Source: Welwitschia mirabilis (lineage: Eukaryota > Gnetophyta > Gnetopsida > Welwitschiales). From it: a stretch of DNA of 63,819 nt. Below, piece after piece: positions 1-11,290 of this stretch. The stretch covers positions 127,660,756-127,724,574 of the forward strand of contig JBOZIK010000001.1 of NCBI GenBank assembly GCA_051453625.1, given 5' to 3'. The notes under the pieces are model-generated. The model worked only from the letters and a program-made list of their open reading frames with translations, was not told where the DNA came from and searched no databases. Each line of letters begins with the position of its first letter. Within the stretch, counting starts at the first letter, position 1. A program made the translations under genes and the position numbers.

Positions 1-215
1 AGGAATGTGATGTCAAGTTCAATGGAGTCCAACGTCAGCCTTCAAAGTATGACATTAGCCTTTTGGGAGTGCGACTTCAATTTGGTGGAGTGTGATGTTG
101 GCCTTCAAAGTATGATGCTAGCCTTTTAAGAGCACAATGTCAAGTCTGTTGGAGTAAAACATTAGATCTTAAAGTACAACATCAACCTTATGGAAGTACA
201 ACATCTAACTACATT
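1..215. repeat. Three ~63-bp tandem repeats built from 21-bp subunits
   Basis: Units begin at 25, 88 and 152 (63, 64 and 64 bp), with the tail of a fourth unit at 1-24. Each unit splits into three related 21-mers; in the first they start GAGTCCAACG, AGTATGACAT and GAGTGCGACT. The array ends about 110 bp before a TATA box, where the U3 repeats of an LTR would lie. It is cut by the window edge, so its full copy number is unknown. Confidence 0.75.
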
Positions 216-324
216 TCTAGAACTCGATTTTTTGAAGTTAACTAGAGTTAATTCCATTTAACTAAAGTTTAGTTAACTATAGTTAATTATTACTGTAGGG
301 TTAGGTTAACCCCTAATTCATCAT

Positions 325-333
325 TATAAATAG
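325..333 (+). promoter_or_regulatory. TATA box of a probable LTR promoter
   Basis: TATAAATAG is followed by a pyrimidine-rich stretch (CCCCTCATTCTTTCTTC), the usual plant TATA and start-site arrangement. It follows the 63-bp tandem repeats. No gene with a clear start lies downstream, so it is read as a retrotransposon LTR promoter rather than a host promoter. Confidence 0.45.
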
Positions 334-1534
334 TCCTCTGGTCCCCTCATTCTTTCTTCATTTTCCATGTAACTCCATAGTTAAATTGGTAGCTCCTCTT
401 TATTTATTATTCTACTTAAGCCTTTTCTTATCATTTTTATGTTTCTAATTCTCTTTTTCTTTTATTTATTTAATATTTTTTTCTCTTACTTATACTTCAT
501 GCAGGCTCTTTTTCAACTTAACTCCACATATAAATATGAGTTCTCCTTCAATGTTCATGGATGCGCTTCTCCTCTGGTCAAAATAAGGCTTCAAGACTTT
601 GCCATGCCATTTCTTAGAATTCTACTAATGTCAGGTCTGTAGAATTGAAAATATAGCAATGAGCTTCAATACAAGGATTTTTCTGGATTTTCTTCTCCAG
701 TCTCTTATATCTCTATGGCTTCTTATCCTTTTATCTCATCATTTCATCATTATTTTCATCCTTGATTCCTTTTATTCTTATTTTGATCCATGTACTACTA
801 CCATTACCTATCCTCATCATGTCCCAATTCAGATTTTAGAAGAGAGCACTAGGCCAGTCTTTAGAATAAGTGGAGGTGATCATGTTTCTTCTAAGATTTT
901 CTATTCCAATGAGGACTTCCATTACTTTATGGTCAATTATTTAAATGATTTTGTATATGTATGAGAGGTGGATACTCATCGCCATGGAATCTATACTACT
1001 AATTTTACCACTCTGTATTTTGCTACCTATGGGGAATTGATTTTTGGTAGGACCTTCTGTCATGATTAGGTAAGTAAGATTCTGACTTACATAATTTACT
1101 TATTCCTCTCTTTAGTTAGCAAAATTTCTTTAGATTGGGCTTCATTTGTCTATTTTGCCACTCTTTCCTAGTTGGCTTACTTGAAGAGGAATGGAGATAG
1201 AGGAAAGTATTTCTGTGGGTACATCCTATTAGGTTTATATTTTGCTTTCATAGGCCCAATAGTTATACAATAATTTAGGTTTGCTTTTGTAGATTCCTTT
1301 ATTTTATCTCTACATGAGATCCCTACTTGATCTTTACTTCATTCTCGTTCTTCTTCATCTATGGAGGGTAAAGGTTCCAGAGACTATGACCCTAGAGAAA
1401 CATCTTAGGCTACTTTTTCTATTCCATCTGAGGTATGAATTATTGCTAAGGATTCTTAATATAAAGTATATTTTTGATAACTCTAGTTTTTTCATCTTAT
1501 GTTTGCAAATAAGTAAGGCTTCGAAATGTCGTGA
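334..1534 (+). other. Decayed, unrecognised leader/ORF region
   Basis: Short frames run at 439-642 and 659-964, and traces of coding-like text continue to about 1500 (for example SSSMEGKGSRDYDPRE near 1350). I do not recognise the protein. The 659-964 frame starts with a hydrophobic stretch and then becomes mixed (ILEESTRPVFRISGGDH). Position after a TATA box and interruption at 1535 by a retrotransposon suggest the leader and gag of an older element. There is no domain match I can defend. Confidence 0.3.
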
Positions 1535-1539
1535 CTCTT
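1535..1539. repeat. Target-site duplication, left copy (CTCTT)
   Basis: CTCTT immediately precedes the TG of the left LTR, and the identical CTCTT follows the CA of the right LTR at 9489-9493. Five bases is the expected duplication for LTR-retrotransposon integration. Confidence 0.9.
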
Positions 1540-1973
1540 TGTCATGTTCCAAATTTTTAACAATCAAGGTTTAGATTTAAATTATTTTTAATAAATAAAA
1601 AAGAATGTGAAATTTTACAAGGTAAATATTTTATATTAATAGCTAATAATTTCATAATTACTATTTTGTGCATTGGATTTATTCATTTAATTGCTCATTT
1701 TAGCAAATGCCAATGAATTATGAACTTAAAATTGAAATTATTTGAAATAGAGATGTTATATATTATTTTAAATGCTAAAGAAATTGCTATCATGTTATGG
1801 AATATTTTTATTGCTACTAATGTCTCATTACTTAATTATAGTAAGAATAATTATCATTTATTTATTTACTCAATGGCCGACAAGGTAACAGAATCCCCAC
1901 TACTTAACTGCCCTCCTTTATGATGTTTTATCTTTATATTCTTATGATCCTTTACACTCCATCAAACCTTAGT

Positions 1974-1982
1974 TATAAATAT
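1974..1982 (+). promoter_or_regulatory. LTR promoter TATA box (left LTR)
   Basis: TATAAATAT lies about 430 bp into the LTR and matches TATAAATAG at the same place in the right LTR (6121-6129). U3 would then be short, and R plus U5 would make up most of the 3.6-kb LTR. Confidence 0.55.
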
Positions 1983-4667
1983 GACCCTTATAACCTTTCG
2001 CTATCAAATCTTGGGGTTTGGAAAAGCTTTGGAGCCTTATTATCTTTATAAGATTTTAAGTTTCATCTAGAAATTCAGTATGGTTCTTGGCTTTTGTATT
2101 ATTTCTTGTATGATTTATATACTTCCATATTTTTTTCCTTGTATGTTCTAATTGATTCCTATATCCTTTTACATAACTCATGTAAATGTTTTTATTATGC
2201 ATGTAATATCTTGAATGTGAATTCTATTCCATGCTCAAAACTTTGCTAAGTGATCAAATCATATAGCTTTAGGGATTAGGCCACCTGAAAAGCTTTGACT
2301 AATCATAGAAGTGGCTGCTAGAGTAAATAGGATGATGTTTGTAACCTATCTAGTTGTGCATGACCTGATGTCTTACGGCTTCAGGGGGTTATCCCACTTG
2401 AAGAATTCCTATTAGCATAGTAATTATTCTCTAGACAAATGGGTATTTGACACCCTTCTGATAGGGCATACTATTAATTGATCATTCTTAGTTTACTAAG
2501 ATTTGGATATTTTTATCTTGATTATTGTAATTGATATGAGGTTTTGATCATTTTATATTCTTAAGGGTTATTTTTTAAGCATTAGAAACCCTTTATCTTA
2601 AACCTTACCATGGATCATACTAGGAATCATGAAGGTACAGTTCTCACACCACGCTTGCATGTGCAAGACCTAGCATGAGGATGGCTTTTAGATGAGTCAA
2701 TTTCTACTATTTGAATGGAGTATTATTTTCATACTTATTGCATGCATTTATGAAAGGACTTTAGATGTCCAATAGAATTGTAATATTTTAATGAACATGC
2801 TTTTAATACTCAAAATCATGTTAAGGATATGTTATACAAAAATATTTTCAATGTATGTATTTCCTTTAAAATTGGAAAGATTAAAAAGCATTTCTTTACC
2901 AAAGATTATATGTGTATATGATGTTTTATGGAATTTATGATATCTTAATTTAAGTCATAGATTTATTAATATTAACTCACAAAACTAAGACACATGATGT
3001 TGATATCATAAGTTTTATTTTATTATCCATAGCAAATTACTTTAAGTGCTACCCTAATATAATGGTGAAGTTATTTGATGTGTAGTCAAAGTTCAATGAA
3101 AGTGTAAACTTATGTGCATTTATAAAATTTGGGAAATGTAGTATAGCTTTATTCTAAATAAATGTTTAAAAGAGAAAAAAAGGCATTAGTTAAGGGACTG
3201 CTTAAAAGGAAAAAGGACCTACGAGGTGCTTATTAAAAGCATAATTATTGAGATCATAGTAACCCATTATGTTTTAACATTTTTTCAAAAGTTGCATTTT
3301 TTAACAATAGGAAATCAAACCACCATCCATATCTTTGATTTTTACTCTTCTTTACTATTACATTATTAAGCTTGAGTTAGAAATTATATTATAAACCTTT
3401 CCCTCAATGTCTTAGGCTTCTAACCATTATACCATTCAAGCCAAAAATTTTAATTAAAGAAACATTTCTTACTAAAATCTTGGGCTATCAAATGTATTCT
3501 CTTCCTCCATGCCTTTTTATCTCATTCATGTTCATGCACTCCAAGAATTCATGTGTTATTATCTATGGAATTTTTTATTTTACTTTTAAACTTTTAAGCA
3601 AGTAAATAGATCATGAAATCTAGGTATAAAAGAAATTTATTTTTTTTAAGATTCGCATTATTCTTTTTTTATAAAATCACAGTTGGAAATTATTTCCTGA
3701 GTAGAAAGGAAAGTGTGTTGGATGAGTATGGTATTACTAGTTCTAAAAATTAAAAGAAAATTTTCATGTTGTGTATCCTTAACACAAACAAAACATCCTC
3801 TTATAGCACCATGTTCATTCACGCTCACACCTCATTGAATTGAGTCTAATCCAGTGCTCTTATTTAGTACTTACTGGTCTACACCTAATATCGTGTAGTG
3901 ATCCTCTAGTGTAGTGATTACTTCTTGGATGGCATTCTTCTCCCTCTATCTTTAAATGCAGTCTACTAGTGCCATCCCCTTTAATTCTTCTTCCATCTAT
4001 TGCTTAAAACACAATATTGCCTATTTCTTATTGGTGCTTCATCCATTTCCCATCATCACCAATTATGTTTCTCCTATCTTTTTCTTATCAAGTGTGATAT
4101 CTTTCCATTTTAGATGATACATTTAGATATCATGCAAACTATCCTTAGATGATAAAGTATCTTCAATTTTTAACTCTATGACCTTCCTTATTACTACATG
4201 CATGAAATGGAGTGTGCATCTCCTTTAATTCATCCTTTTCCTCATAAGCAATATCTTAATTAATAACCTTTTCAAGCTTTCTACTAAATCATCTTAACCT
4301 TTCATGCAATTGATTATTTCTCTTATAGAATCATAGGTTCAAATTAATGCAAGAATTATTTTGTTATTCCATAAGAAAACCAAACATCATTAAAAAGAAT
4401 TAAAACTAAATCACAATTTATGCCTTTAGGCCTTAGGCATTTTGATTTCTTAAGTAGTGCTTTTTCCTTCTTCCTTAACATAGACCCCCCTTTTTTTCAC
4501 GAAATTTGCAACATGAAAAATAAAATGAATTCTTGAGAAATGCCCAACAGATAATGTGCTTTCAGCATAATGGAATATTTTGTTCATCTTCTATGTTATT
4601 TAATGGGAGTCTTTGGGCCAATGTATACTTATTAATTAGAATACACATGCCTTTTTATACAACCAAC

Positions 4668-4730
4668 ATGATGTTGGTGTAGCGGTGGAGGCCTTAATTT
4701 GAAAGGAAAAGGTTGTTGATTCAACCCATA
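4668..4730 (+). other. tRNA-like (SINE-like) segment inside left LTR
   Basis: TGGTGTAGCGG at 4675-4685 fits the Pol III A-box pattern TRGYNNANNGG exactly. About 40 bp later GTTGTTGATTCAACCC resembles a B box that has lost one base. The spacing suits a tRNA or a tRNA-derived SINE head. The counterpart in the right LTR (8953-9016) is more decayed. A working tRNA is not claimed. Confidence 0.4.
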
Positions 4731-5158
4731 GTAAAAATGTGAATTTTATAAACTAAAATGCTTATCCATTTAAATCAAACCCTTACCTATTAATTTACAA
4801 ACATCTTATAAGTTATTTCTTATATATAGCTTGGGTACATTAGCTCATATTCAACAAAATTATTGTGATAAAATATATTAAGTTTTGCACTTATTTAAGG
4901 ATGTTGGTTATCTCTCTATCTTCTTGCAAAATGGATATTATAAGGTACTTAAATAAAACCTAAGAGAATGAAATTTATTTTAAGTGTAATGATAATTATT
5001 CCTCTTACTATAATATTCATATAGACTAAAGTTTTAGAATTTTTATATCTTAGTGGACCTTAAAGTTTCTAAGTGTGAAATTTAGATCATTACATTTTGA
5101 TATAAGAGTGTCAAAGTTTGAATATTTTCAACTATAGAAATTTTTGGGTGTTATAATT

Positions 5159-5170
5159 TGGTATCAGATC
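5159..5170 (+). other. Primer-binding site, initiator tRNA-Met type
   Basis: TGGTATCAGATC lies three bases after the left LTR end. The canonical plant PBS complementary to initiator tRNA-Met is TGGTATCAGAGC, so one base differs. Its exact position supports the LTR boundary. Confidence 0.85.
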
Positions 5171-5439
5171 TTAGGTTTCAAATTTACTAGGCATAACTAT
5201 TGCTAAGTTGATGAAATCACTAGGTATAACTATTATTAGCTTTGTAAATTCACTTGGCTTAATTATTTAACATGGGTTTATGATATGTATAGCTGATTTT
5301 CATAGGATTATCTTGACCTAAAAAAGAGCAATAAATAGATCAACTGAAGTTACAACATTAGTAAATGTAATTGACAACTTAGTGGATGAACTTCAAGAGC
5401 AAAACAATGATAAAAAAGATGGGAAATTTATCAAGAAGA

Positions 5440-5667
5440 TGATGATACAATTTACAAAGATGAATCTTGCAACTTTTAAAGGTGTCAACAACATGATAGA
5501 TGTACAATCATGATTGATTTGTATGCAAAATGTATTAGAATTATTTAATTTTACTACTCAATAACTTGTTAAAAGAGCAAATTTATCATGGGAATAAGTA
5601 GAAGTAGCATAGTTTTAAGAGGTAAAATATTTTTCTAATTTCTAGTTTTGAGGACGAAACCTCTTAA
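5440..5667 (+). pseudogene. gag scrap fused to the pol tail by internal deletion
   Basis: Around 5452-5610 the plus strand reads KMNLATFKGVNN, then interrupted text ending near SWE-VEVA. This matches the start of the retrotransposon gag domain, where PxFxG is followed by a predicted helix and a WW-type motif. At 5641-5667 it jumps to SSFEDETS, the last residues of chromovirus pol before the polypurine tract. Everything between (the rest of gag, protease, RT, RNase H, integrase) is missing. No protein can be made. The fusion shows this is a deletion derivative rather than an unrelated non-coding element. Confidence 0.6.
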
Positions 5668-5679
5668 GGGATGAAGAAA
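5668..5679 (+). other. Polypurine tract
   Basis: GGGATGAAGAA lies directly before the TG of the right LTR, the expected place for the plus-strand primer. A single T interrupts the purine run. Confidence 0.7.
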
Positions 5680-6120
5680 TGTCAAGTCCTAAATTTTTAA
5701 CAATCAAGAATTAAGTTCAAATTATTTTTCATAAATAAGTTAAAAGAGAATGTGAAATTTTATAAGGTAAATATTTTATATTAATAGCTAATAGTCCCAT
5801 AGTTATTATTTTGTGACTTGGCTTTATTCATTTAATTGTTTATTTTAGCAAATGCCAATGAATTATGGATTTCAAATTGAAATTATTTGAAATAGAAATG
5901 TTAGATATTATTTTAAATTCTAAAGAAATTGCTATCATGTTTATGGAATATTTTTATTAGTGCTAACATCTCATTATTTAATTATGATAAGCATAATTGT
6001 CATTTATTTATTTACCCAGTGGCTTGACAAGGTAATGGAATTCCCACCACTTAACCACTCTCCTTTATGATGTTTTATCTTTATATTATCATAACCCTTT
6101 ACATTCCACCAAATCTTAGT

Positions 6121-6129
6121 TATAAATAG
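6121..6129 (+). promoter_or_regulatory. LTR promoter TATA box (right LTR)
   Basis: TATAAATAG is followed by a C/T-rich start region (CCTCCTTTTTCC), conserved in place with the left LTR. Confidence 0.55.
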
Positions 6130-8952
6130 GACCCTTATCCTCCTTTTTCCTTACTTTTATCTTTTTGAATAACATTTTGCTATTGAATCTTAGGGCTTAG
6201 AAAAGCTTTGAAGCCTTGTAATCTTCACAAGATTTTGAGTTTTATTTGAAAATTTGATATGGGTTTTGGCTTTTGTATTATTTCTTGTATGGTTTATTTA
6301 ATTCTATGTTTTTTCCTATATGTTCTAATAGATTCATGCATTCTTTTACATGACTCATGTAAATCTTTTTATTATGCATATAATATCTTAAATGTGAATT
6401 TTATTCCATCTTAAAAAATTTGCTAAGTGATTAAATCATGCAACTTCAGGGGCTAGGTTTCCTGAAGGGCTCTTATTGGTCATAGGGATGGCTATCAGAG
6501 TAAATAGGCTAATGTTTGTAACTCATCTAGTTATGCATGATATTATGTATTATGGCTTTAGAGAGTTATCCCACCTAAATAAATCATATTAGCCATAAGA
6601 ATAATTCTCTAGACAAATGGATGTTTGATACCCTTCTGATAGGGCATAATATTCATTGATCATTCTTGGTTTACTAAGACTTGGATATCTGTATCTTGAT
6701 TATTGTATTTGATATGAGGTTTTGATCATTCAATATTCTTGAGGATTCCTTTTTGAGCATTGGAGACACTTTACCTTAAACCTTACCATGGATCATACTA
6801 GAAACTATGAAGGTATAGTTCTCACACCATTCTTACATGTATGGGATCTAGCACAAGGATGACTTTTAGATGATTCAGTTGCTACTGGAGTGTTATTTTC
6901 ATACTTATTTTATGTATTTATTAAAAGGACTTTAGATGTCTAATAGAATTATAATATTTTAATGAACATGGTTTTTATACTCAAATTAATGTTAAGGATG
7001 TGTTATATGAAAATGTTTTGAATGTATCTATTTCCTTTGAAATTGAAAAGATTAAAAGGAATTTCTTTAGGTAAAGATCATATGTCTATATTATGTTTTA
7101 TGGAATTTATGATATCTTAATTTAAGCCATAGATTTATTATTTTTGACTCATAAAATTAAGATATTTCATGTTGATATTATAAGTTTTATTTTATTATCC
7201 ATAGCAAATTACTTTAAATGCTACTTAATATAATGGTTAAGTTATTTGATGTATAGTTAAAGTTCAATAGAAGTGTAAACTTATGTTCATTTATAAAATT
7301 TGGAAAATGTAGTATAGCTTTATCCTAAATAAATGTCTAAATTAGGAAAAGGGACATTAGTTAAGGAAATACTTGAAAGGAGAAAGCACCTACGAGGTCC
7401 TTATTAAAAGCATAATTATTAACATCGTAGTGACCCATTATGCTTTAACATTTTATCAAAAATTAAATTGTGTAATGATAGGAAATTGAACTGCCATCCA
7501 CCTCTTTGATTATTACTCCTCTTTATTATTACATTATCAAGATCGAGTTATGATAGAAAGCCAATTTAGAAATTATATTATAGAGCTTTCTCTCAATGAC
7601 TTCATCTTCTAACCATTATGCCATTCAAGCTAAATGTTTTATTTAAAGAAATGGTTCTTACTAAAATCTTGGGTTGACATAGGTATTCTCTTTCTTCCTG
7701 CTCTTCTATCTCATCTTCATTCATGTACTTCAAGTAATCATATGTTATTATTTATGGAATACTTTGTCTTACTTTTAGTCTATTAACCAAGTAGATGAAT
7801 TAAAAAATTTAGAATAAAGAGAGATTTTTTTTTTAGATTTGCATTATCCTTTTTTTTGAAATTGCATTCAGAAATTATTTCCTGAGTAAAAAGTGGAGTG
7901 TTGGATGATATGACGTTTCTAGTTCTAAAAGCAAAGGAAAATTTAAATGTTACATAGTTTCAATGTAGATAAGGCTTCCTCTCACAGCCCTCATAGGAAC
8001 CTCGGGGATAGGATCAATTAGATGAGATTGGGATAAGCAAGCATTTATTCCTTACTTTGAAGGATGGCATATTCATCCATGCTCAAGCCCCACTGGATTA
8101 CACCCAATCTTGCACTCGCATCTGATTCTTGCTATTCTGCACTTGATATCACATAGTGATCCTCTAGGTAATGATTACTCCTTGGATGATATTATTCTCT
8201 CTCAATCTTTGAACATAGTCTATCGGTGCCATTCCCTTCAATTCTTCTTTTGTCTATTACTTACAACACACTGATTTCCTATCTCTTACTAGAGCTTCAT
8301 TAGTTTCTCATCGTCATCAATTATGTTTCTCTTATTTTTTTTTATTAAGTTCATTTCTCTATGTCTCTTTTTAGGTAGAATGTGATATGTTTCCATTTTG
8401 AATGATACATTTAGGTATTAAGTGAATTATTCTCAGATCAAAAGTTATGTTCGATCTTTAACTCTATGATCTTTATTCCTATTACATGCATGAAAATAAG
8501 TGTGCATCTCCTTTAATTTACCCTTTTCCTAATGAGTGATATCTCAATTAAAAACATTTTTAATCTTTTTGATAAATTGTCTCAACCTTTTATGATATTA
8601 ATTATTTCTCTTGTAGAATCATAGGTTTAAATTAATATAATAATTATTTTATTGTTCCATAAGAAAACCAAACATCATAAATAACAATTAAAATCAAATC
8701 ATGATTTATGCCTTTAAGCCTTAGGCATTTTGATTTCTTAAGTAGTACTTTTTTCTTTTTCCTCAATGCAGACCCCTTTTTATCCATGAAATTCATAATA
8801 TGAACAAAATGAATGCTTGAGAAACACCCAATAGGTAACGTGATTTTAGCGCAATGAAATATTTTACCCATCTTCCATGTTGTTCAATGAGAGTCTTAAG
8901 GATTAATATATACTTATTAATTAGAAGACACATGCCTTTTTATATCAATTAA

Positions 8953-9016
8953 CATGATGTTGATGTAGTAGTGAAGGCCTTAATTTGAAAGGTAAAGGTT
9001 ATGAATTCAACCCATA
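8953..9016 (+). other. tRNA-like segment inside right LTR
   Basis: This is the counterpart of 4668-4730. The A-box-like word has decayed to TGATGTAGTAG and the B-box-like part reads GGTTATGAATTCAACCC. Presence in both LTRs shows the segment was already part of the LTR when this copy inserted. Confidence 0.35.
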
Positions 9017-9488
9017 GAAAAATGTGAATTTTATAAACTAAAATGCTTAACCATTACAATCAGACCCTTACTTATTAATTTATGAACATCTTATAAGTTG
9101 TTTCTTATACATAGTTTGGGTAAATTAGCTTAAACTTAACAAATTATTGTGAAATACTATAATGAAGAAACCTAATATAATTAAACTATATCATGCTTTA
9201 CACTTGTTTAATGATGTTGATTATTTAACTATCTTCTTGAAAAATGGATATTATGAGGTTCTTAAATAAAACCTTAGAGAATGAAATTTATTTTAAGCAC
9301 AAATACAATTATCCCTCTTATCATAATGTTCGTATAGACTAAAGTTCTAGGATTTTTATATCTTAGTTGGCCTTTTTTTTGATATCAAGTTATAATAAGT
9401 TTCTAAGTGAGAAATTCAAGTCATTACATTTTGATATCAAAGCATCAAAGTTTGAAGATTTTTAACTATAGAAATTTTGGGTGTTACA

Positions 9489-9493
9489 CTCTT
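9489..9493. repeat. Target-site duplication, right copy (CTCTT)
   Basis: Identical to 1535-1539 and directly after the terminal CA of the right LTR. Confidence 0.9.
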
Positions 9494-9568
9494 CCCACCA
9501 GAAACATGATAAAGCTTCAGTTAATCATCTTATACTTGAATAATTAGAAGAAGAAGAGGATACACCCC

Positions 9569-10078
9569 NNNNNNNNNNNNNNNNNNNNNNNNNNNNNNNN
9601 NNNNNNNNNNNNNNNNNNNNNNNNNNNNNNNNNNNNNNNNNNNNNNNNNNNNNNNNNNNNNNNNNNNNNNNNNNNNNNNNNNNNNNNNNNNNNNNNNNNN
9701 NNNNNNNNNNNNNNNNNNNNNNNNNNNNNNNNNNNNNNNNNNNNNNNNNNNNNNNNNNNNNNNNNNNNNNNNNNNNNNNNNNNNNNNNNNNNNNNNNNNN
9801 NNNNNNNNNNNNNNNNNNNNNNNNNNNNNNNNNNNNNNNNNNNNNNNNNNNNNNNNNNNNNNNNNNNNNNNNNNNNNNNNNNNNNNNNNNNNNNNNNNNN
9901 NNNNNNNNNNNNNNNNNNNNNNNNNNNNNNNNNNNNNNNNNNNNNNNNNNNNNNNNNNNNNNNNNNNNNNNNNNNNNNNNNNNNNNNNNNNNNNNNNNNN
10001 NNNNNNNNNNNNNNNNNNNNNNNNNNNNNNNNNNNNNNNNNNNNNNNNNNNNNNNNNNNNNNNNNNNNNNNNNNNNNN
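9569..10078. other. Assembly gap (510 N)
   Basis: Run of N of estimated length. The sequences on its two sides do not repeat each other. Confidence 1.
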
Positions 10079-10099
10079 TTTCTCTCTCTTTCTTTTTAT

Positions 10100-11290
10100 T
10101 CCCTCTTAACTTAGGAATTTTCTTGTTTTATTTTAAGTTCTTTGCTTGGAGATTTTAGATGAGGAAATATGGATTTTATCCCATGATCTCTGGAGAAACT
10201 CTCCCTTTGGCAGCTAAGGGAGGAGTGCATTATAGTAAGTGAAACTTTTTCTTCCATTCCTTTCACTATTATCTTTATGAATTTATTGTTCTCTTATAAT
10301 TCACAAGGGGAAGAGGTATTTAATGATTTTGATATATTAATGGATAATGGAGTATGTTCTATTTCATCCCCTATATTTATCCTCTAGGATAGAGTCCTCT
10401 TATTGCTCACCCTTCTTTAGAGCATTCTTGCCATCTGCTTATACCTCCATAGTCCATTGCGAATGAATAGGGACAAGTATCTTATCACACAGATCAAATC
10501 TTATTAGTGGTTAAGAACTTGTACCCTAAGGTTAAGGAATTAATGAATCAGTTAAAGGAATACCAATCCCTTTCCAGCCTCTTTCATACATAGGTTATGC
10601 ATCTATCCCACTTAGATGACATCTACACCCATCATTGATCTGAGGTAGTGGGTGTACCACAAGACTTTGAGTACAACCATTCTAATCATTTCACTTTTCA
10701 TTATTTTCTATAATGTGAAGTGCTTACCCCACTCTGAGACTTATACAACATGGGTCATATGATGAAGTCCTTTTATTACATGACTCATCATGGAGTTGGA
10801 GAGCAGGTGTACATGATTGATTCCCTTTGGATGCCAAAGAATCAGGTGGAGGACATATGCTTGACAAAGAAGAAATCATGGGTAGATGCTTCTCATATGG
10901 CTGTATTAAAATAAAGTAAAATTACCTTGTCTGCTTGGTTGAAAAAGACTGAGAGGATGATTCATGCCTATGTAGATTGTTTGGCCATTATCATAGATGA
11001 CATTAATGTACTGTATCATGATGGGGAGCTTCGCAAGGAGCATTTGTTAGGGACTTTAGTTACTTATAGTAAGCTTCATATGAAGCTCTATAAGTGATCA
11101 TATCCTATTACTAGAGCAGATTCTATAGTAGGTTCTTCTTTCATTAGAATAGTACTACAGTAGTTCCCACATAGCCTAGGGATGGCATGGAGCCTTTTAT
11201 CCCAAGCATGAAGGATCACAACCTTGTTTCCTTCTCCATGAAGGATATCCTTCCTCCTCAATAATGATTTGGTTCATCTTGTCAAGGCAT
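10100..11290 (+). pseudogene. Unrecognised decayed ORF, probably retrotransposon gag-like
   Basis: Plus-strand coding-like text runs with scattered stops. An early piece near 10190 reads SGETLPLAAKGG. Another near 10510 reads KNLYPKVKELMNQLKEYQ and looks helical. The best-kept piece, about 10750-11096, includes THHGVGEQVYMIDSLWMPK and later DDINVLYHDGELRKEH before a stop. I do not recognise a domain. Five or more stops interrupt the frame from 10500 on, so it is not functional. Local GC and codon texture are richer than in the flanks, which suggests a once-coding region. A retrotransposon ORF is the default guess; a captured host gene fragment is the alternative. Confidence 0.35.

Larger units (their letters stand above)
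1540..5155 (+). repeat. Left LTR (3616 bp)
   Basis: It starts TGTCATGTTCC and ends GGGTGTTATA; the right LTR starts TGTCAAGTCCT and ends GGGTGTTACA, so the terminal CA has decayed to TA here. It aligns with the right LTR along its whole length. The last ~80 bp compared by eye show about eleven differences. It contains a TATA box near its start and tRNA-like passengers. Confidence 0.9.
1540..9488 (+). mobile_element. Tekay/Del-like Ty3-gypsy derivative with giant LTRs and minimal internal region
   Basis: The element has two long direct repeats (1540-5155 and 5680-9488), a tRNA-Met-type primer-binding site directly after the left LTR, a purine-rich tract before the right LTR, and CTCTT duplications on both flanks. 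The internal DNA is only about 524 bp. It joins a scrap of gag to the last codons of pol (SSFEDET, a typical chromovirus pol end before the polypurine tract). No protease, RT or integrase remains, so it is non-autonomous. The LTRs differ by many substitutions and indels, including about 100 extra bases near 7980-8090 in the right LTR, so the insertion is old. Lineage is inferred from LTR length, PBS and the pol end, not from RT. Confidence 0.9.
5680..9488 (+). repeat. Right LTR (3809 bp)
   Basis: It starts TGTCAAGTCC and ends TGTTACA, with intact TG...CA ends. It is longer than the left LTR mainly through an extra segment near 7980-8090 and smaller insertions near 8340-8400. Confidence 0.9.

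Noticed and set aside
4668-4730. Functional tRNA gene
   Set aside because: The B box lacks a base, no acceptor-stem pairing could be shown, and the segment is a fixed part of a retrotransposon LTR.
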